Numbered from the stretch's first letter, positions 43,015 to 53,590 are shown. The stretch is DNA of 64,000 nt from Pseudomonadota bacterium (GCA_018261905.1 JAGTRU010000012.1:37170-101169), one strand, 5' to 3'. Notes: generated by a model from the sequence alone, not told the origin. Translations and numbers: made by a program.

Positions 43015-43282
43015 GAACGGGCCCGGTGGCAGGTGGCACAATGCCAAATGACGAGCGCCGTCATGCGGCTGGCCAATGCGCGTTGTCCTCGTTCGCCCTC
43101 ATTCTCAATCTCCTCGCTGCCGACTCTTTTGGGGAAGCTATGTTAGCACCGGGGTTTTAAAGCAAAAGTAGCGAATGTATTCGGCCTAAGTTTGGCGGCT
43201 CCGGGCAGGGGATTTTTCCGCCCGTATTTGCGCTCAGCTTTGCCCCTACAATTAGCGCTTCTTGCTTCCCCGCCAAAATGCC

Positions 43283-43558
43283 ATGACCATCGAAATTTCC
43301 GCCGACGCCAGCAAGGCCGCCATCGTTTCAATCCAGCGCTATTTTTCCGAAAACCTGGAGGAGGAGATCGGGGGGCTGGCGGCCGGTGCCCTGCTCGGGT
43401 TTTTCCTCAAGGAAATTGGCCCCCTGATCTACAACAAGGCGATTGCCGATGCCCAGGCGCGGCTGCAGGCCCGGGTCGCGGAACTTGATGTCGAGGTGTA
43501 CGAGGATGAGTTCCAGTACTGGGTAAAGCCGGGGCGGCCGGGCAAGCGTCATGGATGA
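43283..43558 (+). CDS. DUF2164 protein
   Basis: Protein of 91 residues that matches DUF2164 over its full length (IVSIQRYFSENLEEEIGGLA, FFLKEIGPLIYNKAIADAQA and VEVYEDEFQYW). Function is unknown. Its last eight bases overlap the next gene. Confidence 0.88.
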   Translation: MTIEISADASKAAIVSIQRYFSENLEEEIGGLAAGALLGFFLKEIGPLIYNKAIADAQARLQARVAELDVEVYEDEFQYWVKPGRPGKRHG

Positions 43559-43796
43559 GCTGAATTCCCTGGCCGGCCTCGGTTGGACGCTGCCCACTCC
43601 GGCCTACCTGATCGGTGCCCTCCTGTTCGGCATCATCGGCTTTGCCGCCTACCGCTACGGCAAGCGGATGTCGCGCAACCGGGTGAAATGGATTGGCGTC
43701 GCCCTGATGCTTTATCCCTATGCGATTTCCGGCACCGCCCAACTCTATGCCGTCGGTACCGCGCTCTGCCTGGGCTTGTATATCAGGCGCGATTAG
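43551..43796 (+). CDS. Small hypothetical membrane protein
   Basis: Protein of 81 residues with three hydrophobic stretches (AYLIGALLFGIIGFAAYRYG, VKWIGVALMLYPYAISGTAQ, LYAVGTALCLGLYI). The start overlaps the end of the DUF2164 gene by eight bases, so the two are cotranscribed. No function is known. Confidence 0.75.
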   Translation: MDELNSLAGLGWTLPTPAYLIGALLFGIIGFAAYRYGKRMSRNRVKWIGVALMLYPYAISGTAQLYAVGTALCLGLYIRRD

Positions 43797-43927
43797 TCGG
43801 GCGTGGAAGGCTGACCGTCGTTTTTGCCGGGCCGTCCAGGTTAGGCGTCGGCCGGACTTTGGGTGATGCGTTTTCGATATTTCGCCCGGGCTGGCGAGCA
43901 TTTCTCGGCTCGTGAATCCTCTCCGCC

Positions 43928-45709
43928 TCAGCCGGCTTTTGCCAGCGGCTTGCTGAACTGCATCGGCGCCTGCCATCGGAGCAGGATCTCGAAAAGTTTT
44001 TCCGGGCTGACCGGTTTGGCGATGAAGTCGTCCATGCCCGCGGCAAAGCAGCGCTTCTTGTCTTCGGCAAAGGCATTGGCCGTCATCGCCAGGATCGGGA
44101 CGTGAGCGCCGCGCGGCAAATGGCGGATGTTGCGCGCCGCTTCCAGACCGTTCATGTAGGGCATCTGCATGTCCATCAGGATCAGGTCGTAGCTGTTGCG
44201 GCGAACGAGTTCCATGGCTTGCAGGCCGTTTTCGGCCAGATCGACGATCTGGCCGATGTCGCGGAGCAGTTCCTGAACGATTTCCCGATTGATCGGTTCG
44301 TCTTCCGCCAGCAGAATTCGGCGCCCCCGGTGCTCGCGGGCCAGGGTGGCTTCGGCCAAGCCGGCCGGCGGTTTGGCTAGCGTTTTGCTGACGCCGCTCG
44401 CCGCCTTGAGGCGGGCCGTAAACCAGAAGCAACTGCCGACGCCCAGCGTGCTTTCGGCACCGGCTTCGCCGCCCATCAGGTGCGCCAGTTTCCGGGTAAT
44501 GCTCAACCCCAGCCCGGTGCCGCCGTGCGTGCGGCTGGTCGAACTGTCGGCCTGCGCGAATTCCGAGAAAATGCTGCGCAGGTGTTCCGGGCTGAGCCCG
44601 ATGCCGCTATCGCGCACCTCGAAACGCAGCAGCGCATGTTCGCCGTTGTCTTCGTCGAGTCGCACGCGCAGGGTGACGCTGCCGGTTTCTGTAAACTTCA
44701 GGGCATTTGCCGCGAAATTGAGTAGCGCCTGCTGGAGCCGGGTCGGGTCGCCACGCAGGTTGCGGGGCAGGGCCTTGTCGGTCTCGACGCGCAATTCCAG
44801 TTTTTTGCTTTTCGCCTTGTCGCCCAGCATGGAAACGATGTTGGCGGTAATGCTCTCGATGCTGAGGTCGATTTCTTCGAGAACGAGTTTGCCGGCTTCG
44901 ATTTTCGATAAGTCGAGGATGCCATTGACCACTTCCAGCAGGTGATGGCCGGCCGCGTTGATCTTGTCGAGTTGCACCGCCTGATGCGGTAAGACGCCTT
45001 CGCGCTTGATGATGTGGGCGATCCCGGTAATGGCATTGAGCGGGGTACGGATCTCGTGCGACATGTTGCTGAGAAATAGCGATTTGGCGCGATTGGCCCG
45101 CTCGGCCGCCTCTTTGGCGGCTTTCAGTTCTTCCTCGACGGTCTTTCGCCGGCTGATCTCACGGCTTAATTGCAGCGTGCGACTGGCCAGTTTGTCGTAC
45201 ATGCTCATCACGGTTTCGATGAGAAGCGGTGTTGCCCCGCTCATTTCATCATCGGCGAGTTGTTTTGCCTGTTCCAGCGAAAGGCCGGCGCGCCGGGCCA
45301 GCGCCGCCTTGGCCATGCGCTTGTCGGATTCGAGAATGTGCAGGGCCAGCCAGTGGCTGAGAAACCGGACGATCTCGTCGATGACATCTTCCGGCGTCTG
45401 CTCGCCGCCGTGCGCTCGCATCGCGGCCACCTGGTCGATGAAATCGACATGGCCGATGCGGTGCCCGGACTCCCATGTGTCGTTGCCGAAGTAACCGGCC
45501 CAGATACGCTCTTCGGTGGCGAAATGGACGGCGGTGTACTCCCGGAGTTGCTCAAAGATGGCGTTGATGCCCGGAACATCGTCCGGCTTGCTCAAGTATC
45601 CGACCAATTGGTTGAGCAGACTGATCAAGCCCCGGTGCTGCTGATCAATTTCTTCAATTCCAGTATTGAAGTTGTCGTTCCACGGGAAAATATCGACTGT
45701 TTGAATCAT
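43928..45709 (-). CDS. Hybrid histidine kinase with bacteriohemerythrin domain
   Basis: Protein of 593 residues. The N-terminal hemerythrin domain has the di-iron ligand pattern ([49 protein letters not shown]). A coiled coil leads to HisKA ([19 protein letters not shown]), HATPase ([21 protein letters not shown]) and a C-terminal receiver domain (Asp in [14 protein letters not shown]). Hemerythrin binds O2, so oxygen or redox sensing is likely, with output through phosphotransfer. GGAGGG precedes the ATG at 45709. No membrane helix is seen. Confidence 0.93.
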   Translation of the reverse strand: MIQTVDIFPWNDNFNTGIEEIDQQHRGLISLLNQLVGYLSKPDDVPGINAIFEQLREYTAVHFATEERIWAGYFGNDTWESGHRIGHVDFIDQVAAMRAHGGEQTPEDVIDEIVRFLSHWLALHILESDKRMAKAALARRAGLSLEQAKQLADDEMSGATPLLIETVMSMYDKLASRTLQLSREISRRKTVEEELKAAKEAAERANRAKSLFLSNMSHEIRTPLNAITGIAHIIKREGVLPHQAVQLDKINAAGHHLLEVVNGILDLSKIEAGKLVLEEIDLSIESITANIVSMLGDKAKSKKLELRVETDKALPRNLRGDPTRLQQALLNFAANALKFTETGSVTLRVRLDEDNGEHALLRFEVRDSGIGLSPEHLRSIFSEFAQADSSTSRTHGGTGLGLSITRKLAHLMGGEAGAESTLGVGSCFWFTARLKAASGVSKTLAKPPAGLAEATLAREHRGRRILLAEDEPINREIVQELLRDIGQIVDLAENGLQAMELVRRNSYDLILMDMQMPYMNGLEAARNIRHLPRGAHVPILAMTANAFAEDKKRCFAAGMDDFIAKPVSPEKLFEILLRWQAPMQFSKPLAKAG

Positions 45710-45727
45710 TGCACCCTCCACTGGCAA

Positions 45728-46074
45728 CGGGCGCCCACTTCCCGTTTTTGCCTGACCGCTAGCCGCTGATCAGATTGTTGCGGTGGGACGCTGAAATATT
45801 GTCTGTTCTATTTTTATGCATTTTGAAATATCGGACGGTACGCCAGGGTGAGCCAAGGGAAAAAACGGGCTTCCCATAAAGCGCTTGACGACTTTCAAAT
45901 TAATCAAATTATTACTATTGTAATAGATCGATGGGTTTTCGCTACAACTTTGTCCTCTGGTCAGTTGCCGGGCGCTCGAAAGGCTCCGGCAGCGACGGAC
46001 CGTTTCGGGATTTAGTGGCCTGGCCGGAGGCGGCCTTTGCGCAAGGCGATGCCCGGCCGTTTCCGCGCCTCGGG
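45728..46074. other. AT-rich divergent spacer between the hybrid kinase and purL
   Basis: No gene is seen. The spacer contains an AT-rich patch with the palindrome TATTAC-TATT-GTAATA at 45910-45925 and probably promoters for both flanking genes. Confidence 0.4.
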
Positions 46075-46080
46075 TATAAT
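46075..46080 (+). promoter_or_regulatory. Candidate -10 box for purL
   Basis: TATAAT 35 bases before the purL ATG. No good -35 hexamer is found at standard spacing, so only the -10 is supported. Confidence 0.4.
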
Positions 46081-46114
46081 GCCGGCCTCTCCGCCTAACC
46101 AGACCCCACTCCCC

Positions 46115-49100
46115 ATGGCCGACATTCTTTGCCTCAAGGGCGACGCCGCCTTTTCCGCCTTCCGTCTGCAACGCCTGCAAGCCCGCCTGGTGGCGGCCGT
46201 GTCGGATATCGAATCCGTGGCGGCAGATTACTGGCATGTCGTGGCGCAAAAGCGCGTCCTGAATGCCGACGAGCGCGCCAAGCTGGCGACGCTGCTGGAA
46301 GAGAAGGCAGCCGGTGCTGATGCCGGCGAACTGTTCCTGGTGGCACCGCGCATCGGCACTATTTCGCCGTGGTCGTCGAAAGCCACCGACATCGCCTGGA
46401 ATTGCGACCTGGATGCCATCGAGCGCATCGAGCGCGTCATCGCCTTCCACGTCGTGCTCAAGGGTGGTCGTGCCTTGAATGGCGAGGAAAAGAAGACGGT
46501 TGCCGCGTTGTTGCACGACCGCATGACCGAATCGGTGCTGCCCGGTTTCGCGGCGGCCGGCGAACTGTTCCGCCATTTCGAGCCGAAGCCGCTGAATACC
46601 GTCGATGTGCTGGCCGGCGGCAAAAGCGCCCTGGTCGAAGCCAATGCTTCGCTCGGTCTGGCGCTGTCCGACGACGAAATCGATTACCTGCTCGACGTCT
46701 TCACCAAGGCCGGCCGCAATCCGACTGATGTCGAACTGATGATGTTCGCCCAGGCCAATTCCGAGCACTGCCGCCACAAGATTTTCAACGCCTCCTGGGT
46801 GATCGACGGCGAGAAGAAGGATAAAACGCTGTTCGGCATGATTCGCGAAACCCACGCCGCCCACCCGCAGGGGACGGTGATGGCCTATGCCGACAATTCC
46901 TCGATCATCGAAGGCGCCAGCATCCAGCGTTTCTACCCGGATGCCGACCGCGGCTATTCCTACAAGGAAGAGCTGACCCACATCCTGACCAAGGTCGAGA
47001 CGCACAACCACCCGACCGCCATTTCTCCCTTCCCCGGCGCGGCCACCGGCAGCGGCGGCGAGATCCGCGACGAAGGCGCCACCGGCAAGGGGTCCAAGCC
47101 GAAGGCCGGCCTGTGCGGTTTCTCGGTCTCCAACCTCAATCTGCCGGACGCCCCGCAGCCGTGGGAACACGCCTACGGCCGTCCGTCGCGTATCGCTTCG
47201 GCGCTCGACATCATGCTCGAAGGCCCGATCGGCGCCGCTGCCTTCAACAACGAATTCGGCCGCCCGAACCTGACCGGCTATTTCCGTACCTACGAGCAGG
47301 ATGTCGCCGGCACGGTGCGCGGCTACCACAAGCCGATCATGATCGCCGGCGGCCTCGGTTCCATCCAGGCCGGCCAGTCGTTCAAGGAAGAAACTTTCCC
47401 GGTCGGCACGAAATTCGTGCAACTCGGCGGCCCCGGCATGCTGATCGGCCTGGGCGGCGGCGCAGCCTCGTCAATGACGGCCGGCACCAATGCTGAAGAC
47501 CTTGATTTCGCCTCGGTGCAGCGTGGCAATCCGGAAATCCAGCGACGGGCGCAGGAAGTCATCGACCGCTGCTGGCAACTCGGCGCCAATAACCCGATCC
47601 TGTCGATTCACGACGTCGGTGCCGGCGGCGTTTCCAACGCCCTGCCGGAACTGGCCCACTCGGGCGGCGTTGGCGCGGTGTTCGATCTGCGCAAGGTGCC
47701 GACCGAAGAGCCGGGCATGTCACCGGCCGAAATCTGGTCCAATGAATCGCAGGAACGTTACGTGCTGGCCATTCCGCCGAACCGCATTGGCGAATTCCAG
47801 GCGATGTGCGAACGCGAGCGCTGCCCGTTTGCCGTGGTCGGCGAAGCCACCGGTGACGGCCACCTGACGGTGACCGACGCGCATTTCGGCGTCAATCCTG
47901 TGGACATGGAAATGGAAGCCCTTTTGGGCAAGCCGCCGCGCATGACGCGCGACGTGACGCACCAGCCGGAAACTTTCGTCTCCTTCGACGCCGCCTCCAT
48001 CGAACTCAAGGATGCCGCCTATCGCCTGATGCGTCTGCCGACTATCGCCGACAAGACCTTCCTGATCTCCATTGGTGACCGCTCGGTCGGCGGCATGACC
48101 GCCCGCGACCAGATGGTCGGCCCGTGGCAGGTGCCGGTGGCCGACGTCGCGGTGACGACGATGGGTTATCAGGGTTACTTGGGTGAAGCCTTCGCCATGG
48201 GCGAACGCACGCCGCTCGCCGTGCTTGATGCGCCGGCCTCCGGCCGCATGGCCATCGGCGAAGCGCTGACCAACCTGGCCGCCGCCGACATCGGCGATCT
48301 CGGCAAGGTCAAGCTCTCGGCCAACTGGATGGCGCCGTGCGGTGTGCCGGGCGAGGATGCGCGCCTGTACGACACGGTTGAAGGTATTTCCGAGTTGTGC
48401 AAGGCGATCGGCGTGTCGATCCCGGTCGGTAAGGATTCGCTGTCGATGCGCACCGCCTGGGAAGATCAGGGCGTCAAGAAACAGGTGGTGTCGCCGCTGT
48501 CGCTGGTCATCACCTCGTTTGCCGCGGTGGACGACGTGCGCAAGACGAAAACGCCGCAACTGGCTGTCGATCAGGGCGAAACCGAACTGCTGCTGCTCGA
48601 TCTTGGCCAGAACCGCCTCGGCGGCTCGGCGCTGGCGCAGGTGTACAACGCCACCGGCAACGATGTGCCGGACGTTGATGATCCGGCCAAGTTGAAAGGC
48701 TTGTTCGACGCCGTGCAGAAACTCAATCGCGACGGCCTGCTGCTCGCCTATCACGACCGTTCCGATGGCGGCCTGTTCGTCGCCGCCTGCGAAATGGCCT
48801 TTGCCAGCCGTCGCGGCGTGTCACTCGATCTCGACGGCATCTGTTACGACGCCGGTGCCGGCGATGTCGATGGTTCGGAAAAACTGACCAACCTGCTGGC
48901 CGGCCGCGATTTCGAGAACATCGTGCGCGCCCTGTTCAACGAAGAACTCGGCGCCCTGATCCAGATCCGCCGCGCCGACCGCGAAAAGGTCACGCCCATC
49001 CTGCGCGCCCTGCGTGTGCCTTACCATTTCGTCGGCACCATGAACGAGTGGGACGAAATCCGCGTTACTCGCAACGCCAAGCGCGTGCTGCGTGAAAAGC

Positions 49101-50044
49101 GCGTCGACCTGCAACGCGCCTGGTCGGAGACCAGCTACCAGATGCAGGCCATGCGCGACAACCCGAGCTGCGCGCAGCAGGAATTCGACCGTATCCTCGA
49201 CGTCGCCGATCCCGGCCTGACGCCGAAGCTGACGTTTGATCCGCAGGAAGATTTCACCAAGGTTTACCAGGATGTCAGCGGCCGCCCGCGCGTCGCCATC
49301 CTGCGCGAGCAGGGCGTCAATAGCCATTACGAAATGGCCGCCGCCTTCGACAAGGCCGGTTTCGCCTCGGTCGACGTGCATATGAGCGACATCCTGGCCG
49401 GCCGCGTCAGCCTCAAGGATTTCAAGGGCTTGGTCGCCTGCGGTGGTTTCTCCTATGGCGACGTGCTCGGCGCCGGCCTCGGCTGGGCGCGGACCATCCT
49501 GATGCACGACGGTTGCCGCGACGAATTCGCCGCCTTCTTCAATCGCAAGGACACCTTTGCTCTCGGCGTCTGCAACGGCTGCCAGATGATGAGCGCGCTG
49601 AAGTCCATCATTCCCGGTGCCGAACACTGGCCGGCCTTCCGTCGCAACAAGGTCGAGCAGTTCGAAGCGCGTTTCGTGATGACCGAAATCCTCGATTCGC
49701 CGTCGATCTTCTTTGCCGGCATGGAAGGCTCGCAAGTGCCCATCGTCGTCTCGCACGGCGAAGGCCGGGCGGTGTTCGACAATACCGACGACCAAGCCAA
49801 GGTGCTGTCGGCCGTGCGCTACGTCGACAACAAGGGCGAACCGACCGAAGTCTATCCCTACAACCCGAACGGTTCGCCGAACGGTTTGACCGCGGTGACC
49901 ACGGCTGACGGCCGCTTCACGATCATGATGCCGCACCCGGAACGTGTCTTCCGCACCGTTCAGATGTCCTGGCACCCGGAAAGCTGGGGCGAGGATTCGC
50001 CGTGGCTGCGCATGTTCCGCAACGCGCGGCGCTGGGTGGGCTGA
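46115..50044 (+). CDS. purL: Phosphoribosylformylglycinamidine synthase
   Basis: Large-type FGAM synthase of 1309 residues (E. coli PurL has about 1295), the fourth step of purine synthesis, using ATP and glutamine. Domains in order: N-terminal PurS-like, two AIRS-type synthase halves ([70 protein letters not shown]) and a C-terminal glutamine amidotransferase with catalytic Cys in [10 protein letters not shown] and His in MPHPERVF. The ATG at 46115 ([10 protein letters not shown]) fits the family start. A strong terminator follows. Confidence 0.97.
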   Translation: MADILCLKGDAAFSAFRLQRLQARLVAAVSDIESVAADYWHVVAQKRVLNADERAKLATLLEEKAAGADAGELFLVAPRIGTISPWSSKATDIAWNCDLDAIERIERVIAFHVVLKGGRALNGEEKKTVAALLHDRMTESVLPGFAAAGELFRHFEPKPLNTVDVLAGGKSALVEANASLGLALSDDEIDYLLDVFTKAGRNPTDVELMMFAQANSEHCRHKIFNASWVIDGEKKDKTLFGMIRETHAAHPQGTVMAYADNSSIIEGASIQRFYPDADRGYSYKEELTHILTKVETHNHPTAISPFPGAATGSGGEIRDEGATGKGSKPKAGLCGFSVSNLNLPDAPQPWEHAYGRPSRIASALDIMLEGPIGAAAFNNEFGRPNLTGYFRTYEQDVAGTVRGYHKPIMIAGGLGSIQAGQSFKEETFPVGTKFVQLGGPGMLIGLGGGAASSMTAGTNAEDLDFASVQRGNPEIQRRAQEVIDRCWQLGANNPILSIHDVGAGGVSNALPELAHSGGVGAVFDLRKVPTEEPGMSPAEIWSNESQERYVLAIPPNRIGEFQAMCERERCPFAVVGEATGDGHLTVTDAHFGVNPVDMEMEALLGKPPRMTRDVTHQPETFVSFDAASIELKDAAYRLMRLPTIADKTFLISIGDRSVGGMTARDQMVGPWQVPVADVAVTTMGYQGYLGEAFAMGERTPLAVLDAPASGRMAIGEALTNLAAADIGDLGKVKLSANWMAPCGVPGEDARLYDTVEGISELCKAIGVSIPVGKDSLSMRTAWEDQGVKKQVVSPLSLVITSFAAVDDVRKTKTPQLAVDQGETELLLLDLGQNRLGGSALAQVYNATGNDVPDVDDPAKLKGLFDAVQKLNRDGLLLAYHDRSDGGLFVAACEMAFASRRGVSLDLDGICYDAGAGDVDGSEKLTNLLAGRDFENIVRALFNEELGALIQIRRADREKVTPILRALRVPYHFVGTMNEWDEIRVTRNAKRVLREKRVDLQRAWSETSYQMQAMRDNPSCAQQEFDRILDVADPGLTPKLTFDPQEDFTKVYQDVSGRPRVAILREQGVNSHYEMAAAFDKAGFASVDVHMSDILAGRVSLKDFKGLVACGGFSYGDVLGAGLGWARTILMHDGCRDEFAAFFNRKDTFALGVCNGCQMMSALKSIIPGAEHWPAFRRNKVEQFEARFVMTEILDSPSIFFAGMEGSQVPIVVSHGEGRAVFDNTDDQAKVLSAVRYVDNKGEPTEVYPYNPNGSPNGLTAVTTADGRFTIMMPHPERVFRTVQMSWHPESWGEDSPWLRMFRNARRWVG

Positions 50045-50061
50045 GACAGTAACTGCTATAA

Positions 50062-50090
50062 AAGGAACTCTGAGGAGTTCCTTTTTTTTA
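50062..50090 (+). terminator. Rho-independent terminator of purL
   Basis: AAGGAACTC and GAGTTCCTT arms around TGAG, followed by a run of eight T residues, 18 bases after the stop codon. The hairpin sequence nearly repeats that at 55738-55766. Confidence 0.93.
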
Positions 50091-50276
50091 CGCCCGAACG
50101 GCCATCGCGCTGCTGTCAAAGCAGGTTTTTGTTTTCCCGGGAAGCGCGGGTTGGCGGAACGCTCCGCCTTGCACAGGAATCACGCCTATCTGACGTATGT
50201 CATAATTCATTCTGTCTGAATAGATGCCTGATCCATTTCGCCGGGTCAGTGGTTGAGCGTGAGGAAAGAAGACGCT

Positions 50277-51002
50277 ATGGTCGATATGGAACACTTGCAG
50301 GCATTGTTGAATTGTGCGACGGAGAGCGATTGGCAGGAGGTGTTCTTCTCGCTCTGCCGTGGTCAGGGTTTCGATCTGGCATTGTTTGCGGTGGTGCCGA
50401 GTCGGCATGTGGCATTGGAGAGTGCTTTCGTGCACAGCAGTTATGCCCCCCGCTGGCGCGCTACCTACGATACGGAGAAATTGCACTATGTCGATCCGAC
50501 GGTCGAGCATTGTCTGGCGAGGAATGTGCCAGTCGTGTGGTCACCTTCGATTTTTCGCAGTAGCTGCCAGAAACGCCTTTACGAGGAGGCATCGGCCTAC
50601 GGGATTCGTTCCGGGATTACCTTCCCCATTCACGGCCCACGGGGTGAGTTCGGCGTATTGAGCTTGGCGACTGGAAATCTGGGTAGCCGTGACTTCATCA
50701 GCGAATTTGGCCATACCTTGCCCGATCTGGCGTTGATTCGGGATTACGTTTTTGAGTCCTGTTTGCGTTTCGCACCGGGGGGGCGATCGGCCGAACGCAC
50801 AGTGCATCTCACGCCGCGTGAGCGGGAGTGCCTGCAATGGAGCATGGAAGGCAAGTCCTCATGGGAGATCGCCCGAATATTGTGTTGCTCGGAGGCGACG
50901 GTAAATTTTCATGTGGCGAATATCCGGCGCAAGTTCGACGTGACCACACGTCGTCAGGCGGTGGTAAAGGCAATCCGCCTTGGTTTGATTAGCGTGGGCT
51001 GA
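50277..51002 (+). CDS. luxR: LuxR-family quorum-sensing regulator
   Basis: Protein of 241 residues. The N-terminal autoinducer-binding domain has WRATYDTEKLHYVDPTV and VWSPSIF-type segments (conserved Trp, Tyr and Asp), then GITFPIHGPRGEFGVLSLAT. The C-terminal HTH is LTPRERECLQWSMEGKSSWE, then CCSEATVNFHVANIRRKFDV. It should bind an acyl-homoserine lactone made by the nearby LuxI. The ATG at 50277 follows GAGGAAAG. It is first in the cluster, in the same direction as luxI. Confidence 0.93.
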   Translation: MVDMEHLQALLNCATESDWQEVFFSLCRGQGFDLALFAVVPSRHVALESAFVHSSYAPRWRATYDTEKLHYVDPTVEHCLARNVPVVWSPSIFRSSCQKRLYEEASAYGIRSGITFPIHGPRGEFGVLSLATGNLGSRDFISEFGHTLPDLALIRDYVFESCLRFAPGGRSAERTVHLTPRERECLQWSMEGKSSWEIARILCCSEATVNFHVANIRRKFDVTTRRQAVVKAIRLGLISVG

Positions 51003-51285
51003 GTTCCGACTGCCTCGGGGGCATCGTCGGGGGCTTCGGTGCCGGGGTGGTGCGGGCCGAACGTAAATCGCTGTCGCTGACAGCTCCGTCCAGATAGAGA
51101 CTGAGCAGGATGGCAACAGGGAAAGGTATTTCCATACCGAGTTCAAAGCGACTCCCTCGTGACTGTGAAACACCAAAACGCTGCCAGAAACGGGTCTGAC
51201 TTTCGCGCTTTCTCTTGCGCAATGCACGCAATTCTGCAGCACTTACTGCAAACCTGCCGATCGTTTTGGATGGATGTTCTTTCAT
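50989..51285 (-). CDS. XRE-like HTH regulator between luxR and luxI
   Basis: Protein of 98 residues. ELRALRKRKRESQTRFWQRF, then GVSQSRGSRFELGMEIPFPV is the HTH of a small XRE-like family (FWxRFGVSQSxGSRYE pattern), followed by LLSLYLDGAVSDSDL and a Pro-rich tail. It lies antisense between luxR and luxI and its 3' end overlaps the luxR end by 14 bases. It could modulate the quorum-sensing genes, which is inference. Confidence 0.78.
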   Translation of the reverse strand: MKEHPSKTIGRFAVSAAELRALRKRKRESQTRFWQRFGVSQSRGSRFELGMEIPFPVAILLSLYLDGAVSDSDLRSARTTPAPKPPTMPPRQSELSPR

Positions 51286-51468
51286 ATGGCTTCTTGAGTC
51301 AGGTTCTCTGCTGGGCGGACTATTTCAGCACCCTGGGCGAATGGGAGAGGAATAATCCAGTCTCTCTCGAAGCATTTCAACCTGTCTGTTGTGATGATTG
51401 CCGGATTACCCGATACGCATATCATGGGCCGCCTGAAGTCATCGAGGCGAAAGAAAGAGAGGCCCATC

Positions 51469-52056
51469 ATGTCGCTGCAGATTCAAATTGCTCCCCGGCG
51501 GGAATTTCAGAGCAAAGTGCTGTGGGAAATGCACAAACTTCGTGCCAAAGTCTTCCGGGATCGGATGGGTTGGGAGGTGGCGGTGATGAGTGGGATGGAA
51601 ATCGATGGTTACGACGCGATCGATCCCTATTACATGCTGATCAGGGAGGCGGGGGGCGAGTTGCGGGGATGCTGGCGTATATTGCCAACCGAGGGCCCCT
51701 ACATGTTGAAAGACTCGTTCCCGCAATTGCTGCATGGCCAAGTCGCGCCACAGGATCCCGATGTGTGGGAATTGAGTCGCTTTGCTATCGATACCGATGG
51801 CCGCCATAGCTTTGGTTTTTCCGAGGTTGCCATGGAGTCGATACGGGAAATCATCGCCTATGGGCATCGGAGTGGCATCCGCTTCTATGTCACGGTGACC
51901 ACTACTGCTATTGAGCGGCTCTTGCGTCGCGCCGGTGTTTCCATTGCCCGTCTCGGACCGGATATGAGGATCGGTGTCGAGAATGCGGTGGCGCTATATG
52001 TTGATGTCGGCAAAACCTACGAGCGTATTTGCGGTGCCTTGCCGCAGGCGGCCTGA
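51469..52056 (+). CDS. luxI: Acyl-homoserine-lactone synthase
   Basis: Protein of 195 residues that makes the autoinducer from S-adenosylmethionine and an acyl-ACP. Family positions are present: LRAKVFRDRMGW, EIDGYDAIDPYYML (Asp pair), LRGCWRILPTEGPYML and WELSRFAID (Glu, Ser-Arg). The ATG at 51469 has GAGAGG upstream; upstream in-frame ATGs do not. No clear lux box was found in the 183-base spacer before it. It forms a pair with luxR. Confidence 0.93.
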   Translation: MSLQIQIAPRREFQSKVLWEMHKLRAKVFRDRMGWEVAVMSGMEIDGYDAIDPYYMLIREAGGELRGCWRILPTEGPYMLKDSFPQLLHGQVAPQDPDVWELSRFAIDTDGRHSFGFSEVAMESIREIIAYGHRSGIRFYVTVTTTAIERLLRRAGVSIARLGPDMRIGVENAVALYVDVGKTYERICGALPQAA

Positions 52057-52123
52057 GCCTTGTCGAATCGATTCGGGTCGTGGGCCATTTTTCGATCCGG
52101 CGAGGGCTGGTCGAGGTGCTCCG

Positions 52124-52693
52124 TTAGCCGGCAAGGAGAGGGACGCTTACGGTTAGCGAAGGACGCGAGCAGTAATATCCGAACAATTCCTGCGTTTCGC
52201 CATCTTTTGCCAGGGTGTATAGCCCAAAGCATATGCTGAGCTTCTCCATGCCATGTCCTTTTGTTCTTGATTCGAGGCTGGAAAAATCGATGCTGGTATG
52301 GCCTGGGGGGATGCCGGTTTCAACCTCGGGGTCTGGCGTTACTGCGTAGGAGCGGGTCAGAAACGATGGTGAAAATGCGTTGAATGCCATCTCTCCGGCC
52401 GTGTATTCAAGGCTGTACACGACTACAGCATCATCCGAATTGTGGTAGATCGAGGTGCCGGAGATCGAGACGTAGTCGCCGGCATTGGCGCTGAATTGCA
52501 GGTTGGCGCTGCATTGCCCCGCGATATTTCCGCGAGCGCCGCTGCCGAGTATGAACAGATTTTCCTGATCGACCGGGGTTGGGGCGGCGGGGTCTTGGCT
52601 GGGAGCGGGGAGCGTCGCCTTGACGTTTGCCGTGTCAACGACGACCAGTATGTTGATGATGGCGGTAGAAACAGCATCCACGTCTGATTGCAT
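52124..52693 (-). CDS. AidA/PixA inclusion-body family protein (copy 2)
   Basis: Protein of 189 residues. IINILVVVDTANVKA at the N-terminus, YVSISGTSIYHNSDDAVVVY in the middle and ICFGLYTLAKDGETQELFGY at the end define the AidA/PixA family. Members form cytoplasmic inclusions in Xenorhabdus and are quorum-sensing-controlled in Burkholderia; molecular function is unknown. A second copy is at 52888-53442, about 200 bases upstream on the same strand, and luxI is convergent. GAGAGGACTC precedes the ATG. Confidence 0.88.
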   Translation of the reverse strand: MQSDVDAVSTAIINILVVVDTANVKATLPAPSQDPAAPTPVDQENLFILGSGARGNIAGQCSANLQFSANAGDYVSISGTSIYHNSDDAVVVYSLEYTAGEMAFNAFSPSFLTRSYAVTPDPEVETGIPPGHTSIDFSSLESRTKGHGMEKLSICFGLYTLAKDGETQELFGYYCSRPSLTVSVPLLAG

Positions 52694-52799
52694 GATGAGT
52701 CCTCTCTTGCGAATTCAAAACGTTGCGCCGACCGTGAGGCTAACGAGCGCCAAAAATCTTGATGACAAGCGGCATTGCAATATGACATCTCCGCGGTTT

Positions 52800-52818
52800 G
52801 GCGAAGAAGGTCTTCGCC
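52800..52818. repeat. Hairpin between the two aidA copies
   Basis: GGCGAAGA and TCTTCGCC flank AGG. No T-run follows on the minus strand, so it may be an intercistronic RNA hairpin and not a full terminator. Confidence 0.4.
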
Positions 52819-52887
52819 GGGTGACTCGGCAAGACGACGGCGCTCGAGAGTCAAGCGCCATCGTTCGGAGCGTTGAAGCGAAATCCG

Positions 52888-53442
52888 TCAACCTACGGTA
52901 ATCGTCGGATCCCAGTAGTAGTAACCAAATAGCTGTTGCGTTTCCCCGTCGGGAGCCAGTGTGTAAAGCCCAAAATTGACGTAGAAATTCTCGCTGCCCG
53001 CCTTGGCGACTTTCGAGTCAAGGCTTGAGAAATTGATCGAGGCTTGCACCGGGGGAATCCCGTTCGAGGTGCTGGTGTTCGGGATCACCGCTTTCGACCG
53101 TGTCACGATGTTGGGCACGAAGGTGTTGAAGACAGAGTCGCCGCTCCAATATTTGATGCCGTAAATGATTACCGCATCATCGGAGTTGTTATAGATCGAA
53201 GTGCCGGTGAACCCCACGTAATCGCCGACGTTGGCCCGGAAGTTAAGGTCGGCGGTTCCCTGGCCCCCGATGATGCCGCGCGATCCCGTGCAAATCATGA
53301 ACTGACTGCTATGGTTGATGCCGGTTGGGTGGGCTGGATCTGTGCTGGGATTGGGGTAATTCTTCTTGACATACTCGGTGTCGATCACGATGAGAACGTT
53401 GATCTGTTGCACGCTGGCGGCATCTATTGAGATTGATGTCAT
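52888..53442 (-). CDS. AidA/PixA inclusion-body family protein (copy 1)
   Basis: Protein of 184 residues, paralogous to the gene at 52124-52693: INVLIVIDTEYVKKNYPNPS, YVGFTGTSIYNNSDDAVIIY and VNFGLYTLAPDGETQQLFGY match equivalent parts. The two are clearly divergent in sequence, so duplication is not recent. AAAGGGAAAAG precedes the ATG. A lux-box-like dyad lies about 130 bases upstream (53571-53590), which would fit quorum-sensing control. Confidence 0.9.
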   Translation of the reverse strand: MTSISIDAASVQQINVLIVIDTEYVKKNYPNPSTDPAHPTGINHSSQFMICTGSRGIIGGQGTADLNFRANVGDYVGFTGTSIYNNSDDAVIIYGIKYWSGDSVFNTFVPNIVTRSKAVIPNTSTSNGIPPVQASINFSSLDSKVAKAGSENFYVNFGLYTLAPDGETQQLFGYYYWDPTITVG

Positions 53443-53570
53443 CGCTTTTCCCTTTCTGGGTTGTGGTGCCTACTCATATGGCTTTTCGGCGACGCCTCGT
53501 CGAGGGCGGCTGGCTACCGCTGCCCATGTCCAACGAGTATTTATGTTGGCCAGAAAGCATTGCGCTGCCT

Positions 53571-53590
53571 ACCTATGTTCTTTGCTAGGT
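53571..53590 (-). promoter_or_regulatory. Candidate lux box upstream of aidA
   Basis: A 20-base element that begins ACCTA and ends TAGGT on both strands. The Vibrio fischeri lux box is also 20 bases with ACCT...AGGT ends. It is 129 bases before the first aidA start codon and about 3.3 kb from luxR. The centre is not well conserved. Confidence 0.4.

Noticed and set aside
45770-47422. A 550-residue open frame on the minus strand
   Set aside because: It is antisense to the purL start and shows no domain.
51286-51468. Search for a lux box before luxI
   Set aside because: ACCTGTC occurs near 51378 but there is no matching inverted half 20 bases away.
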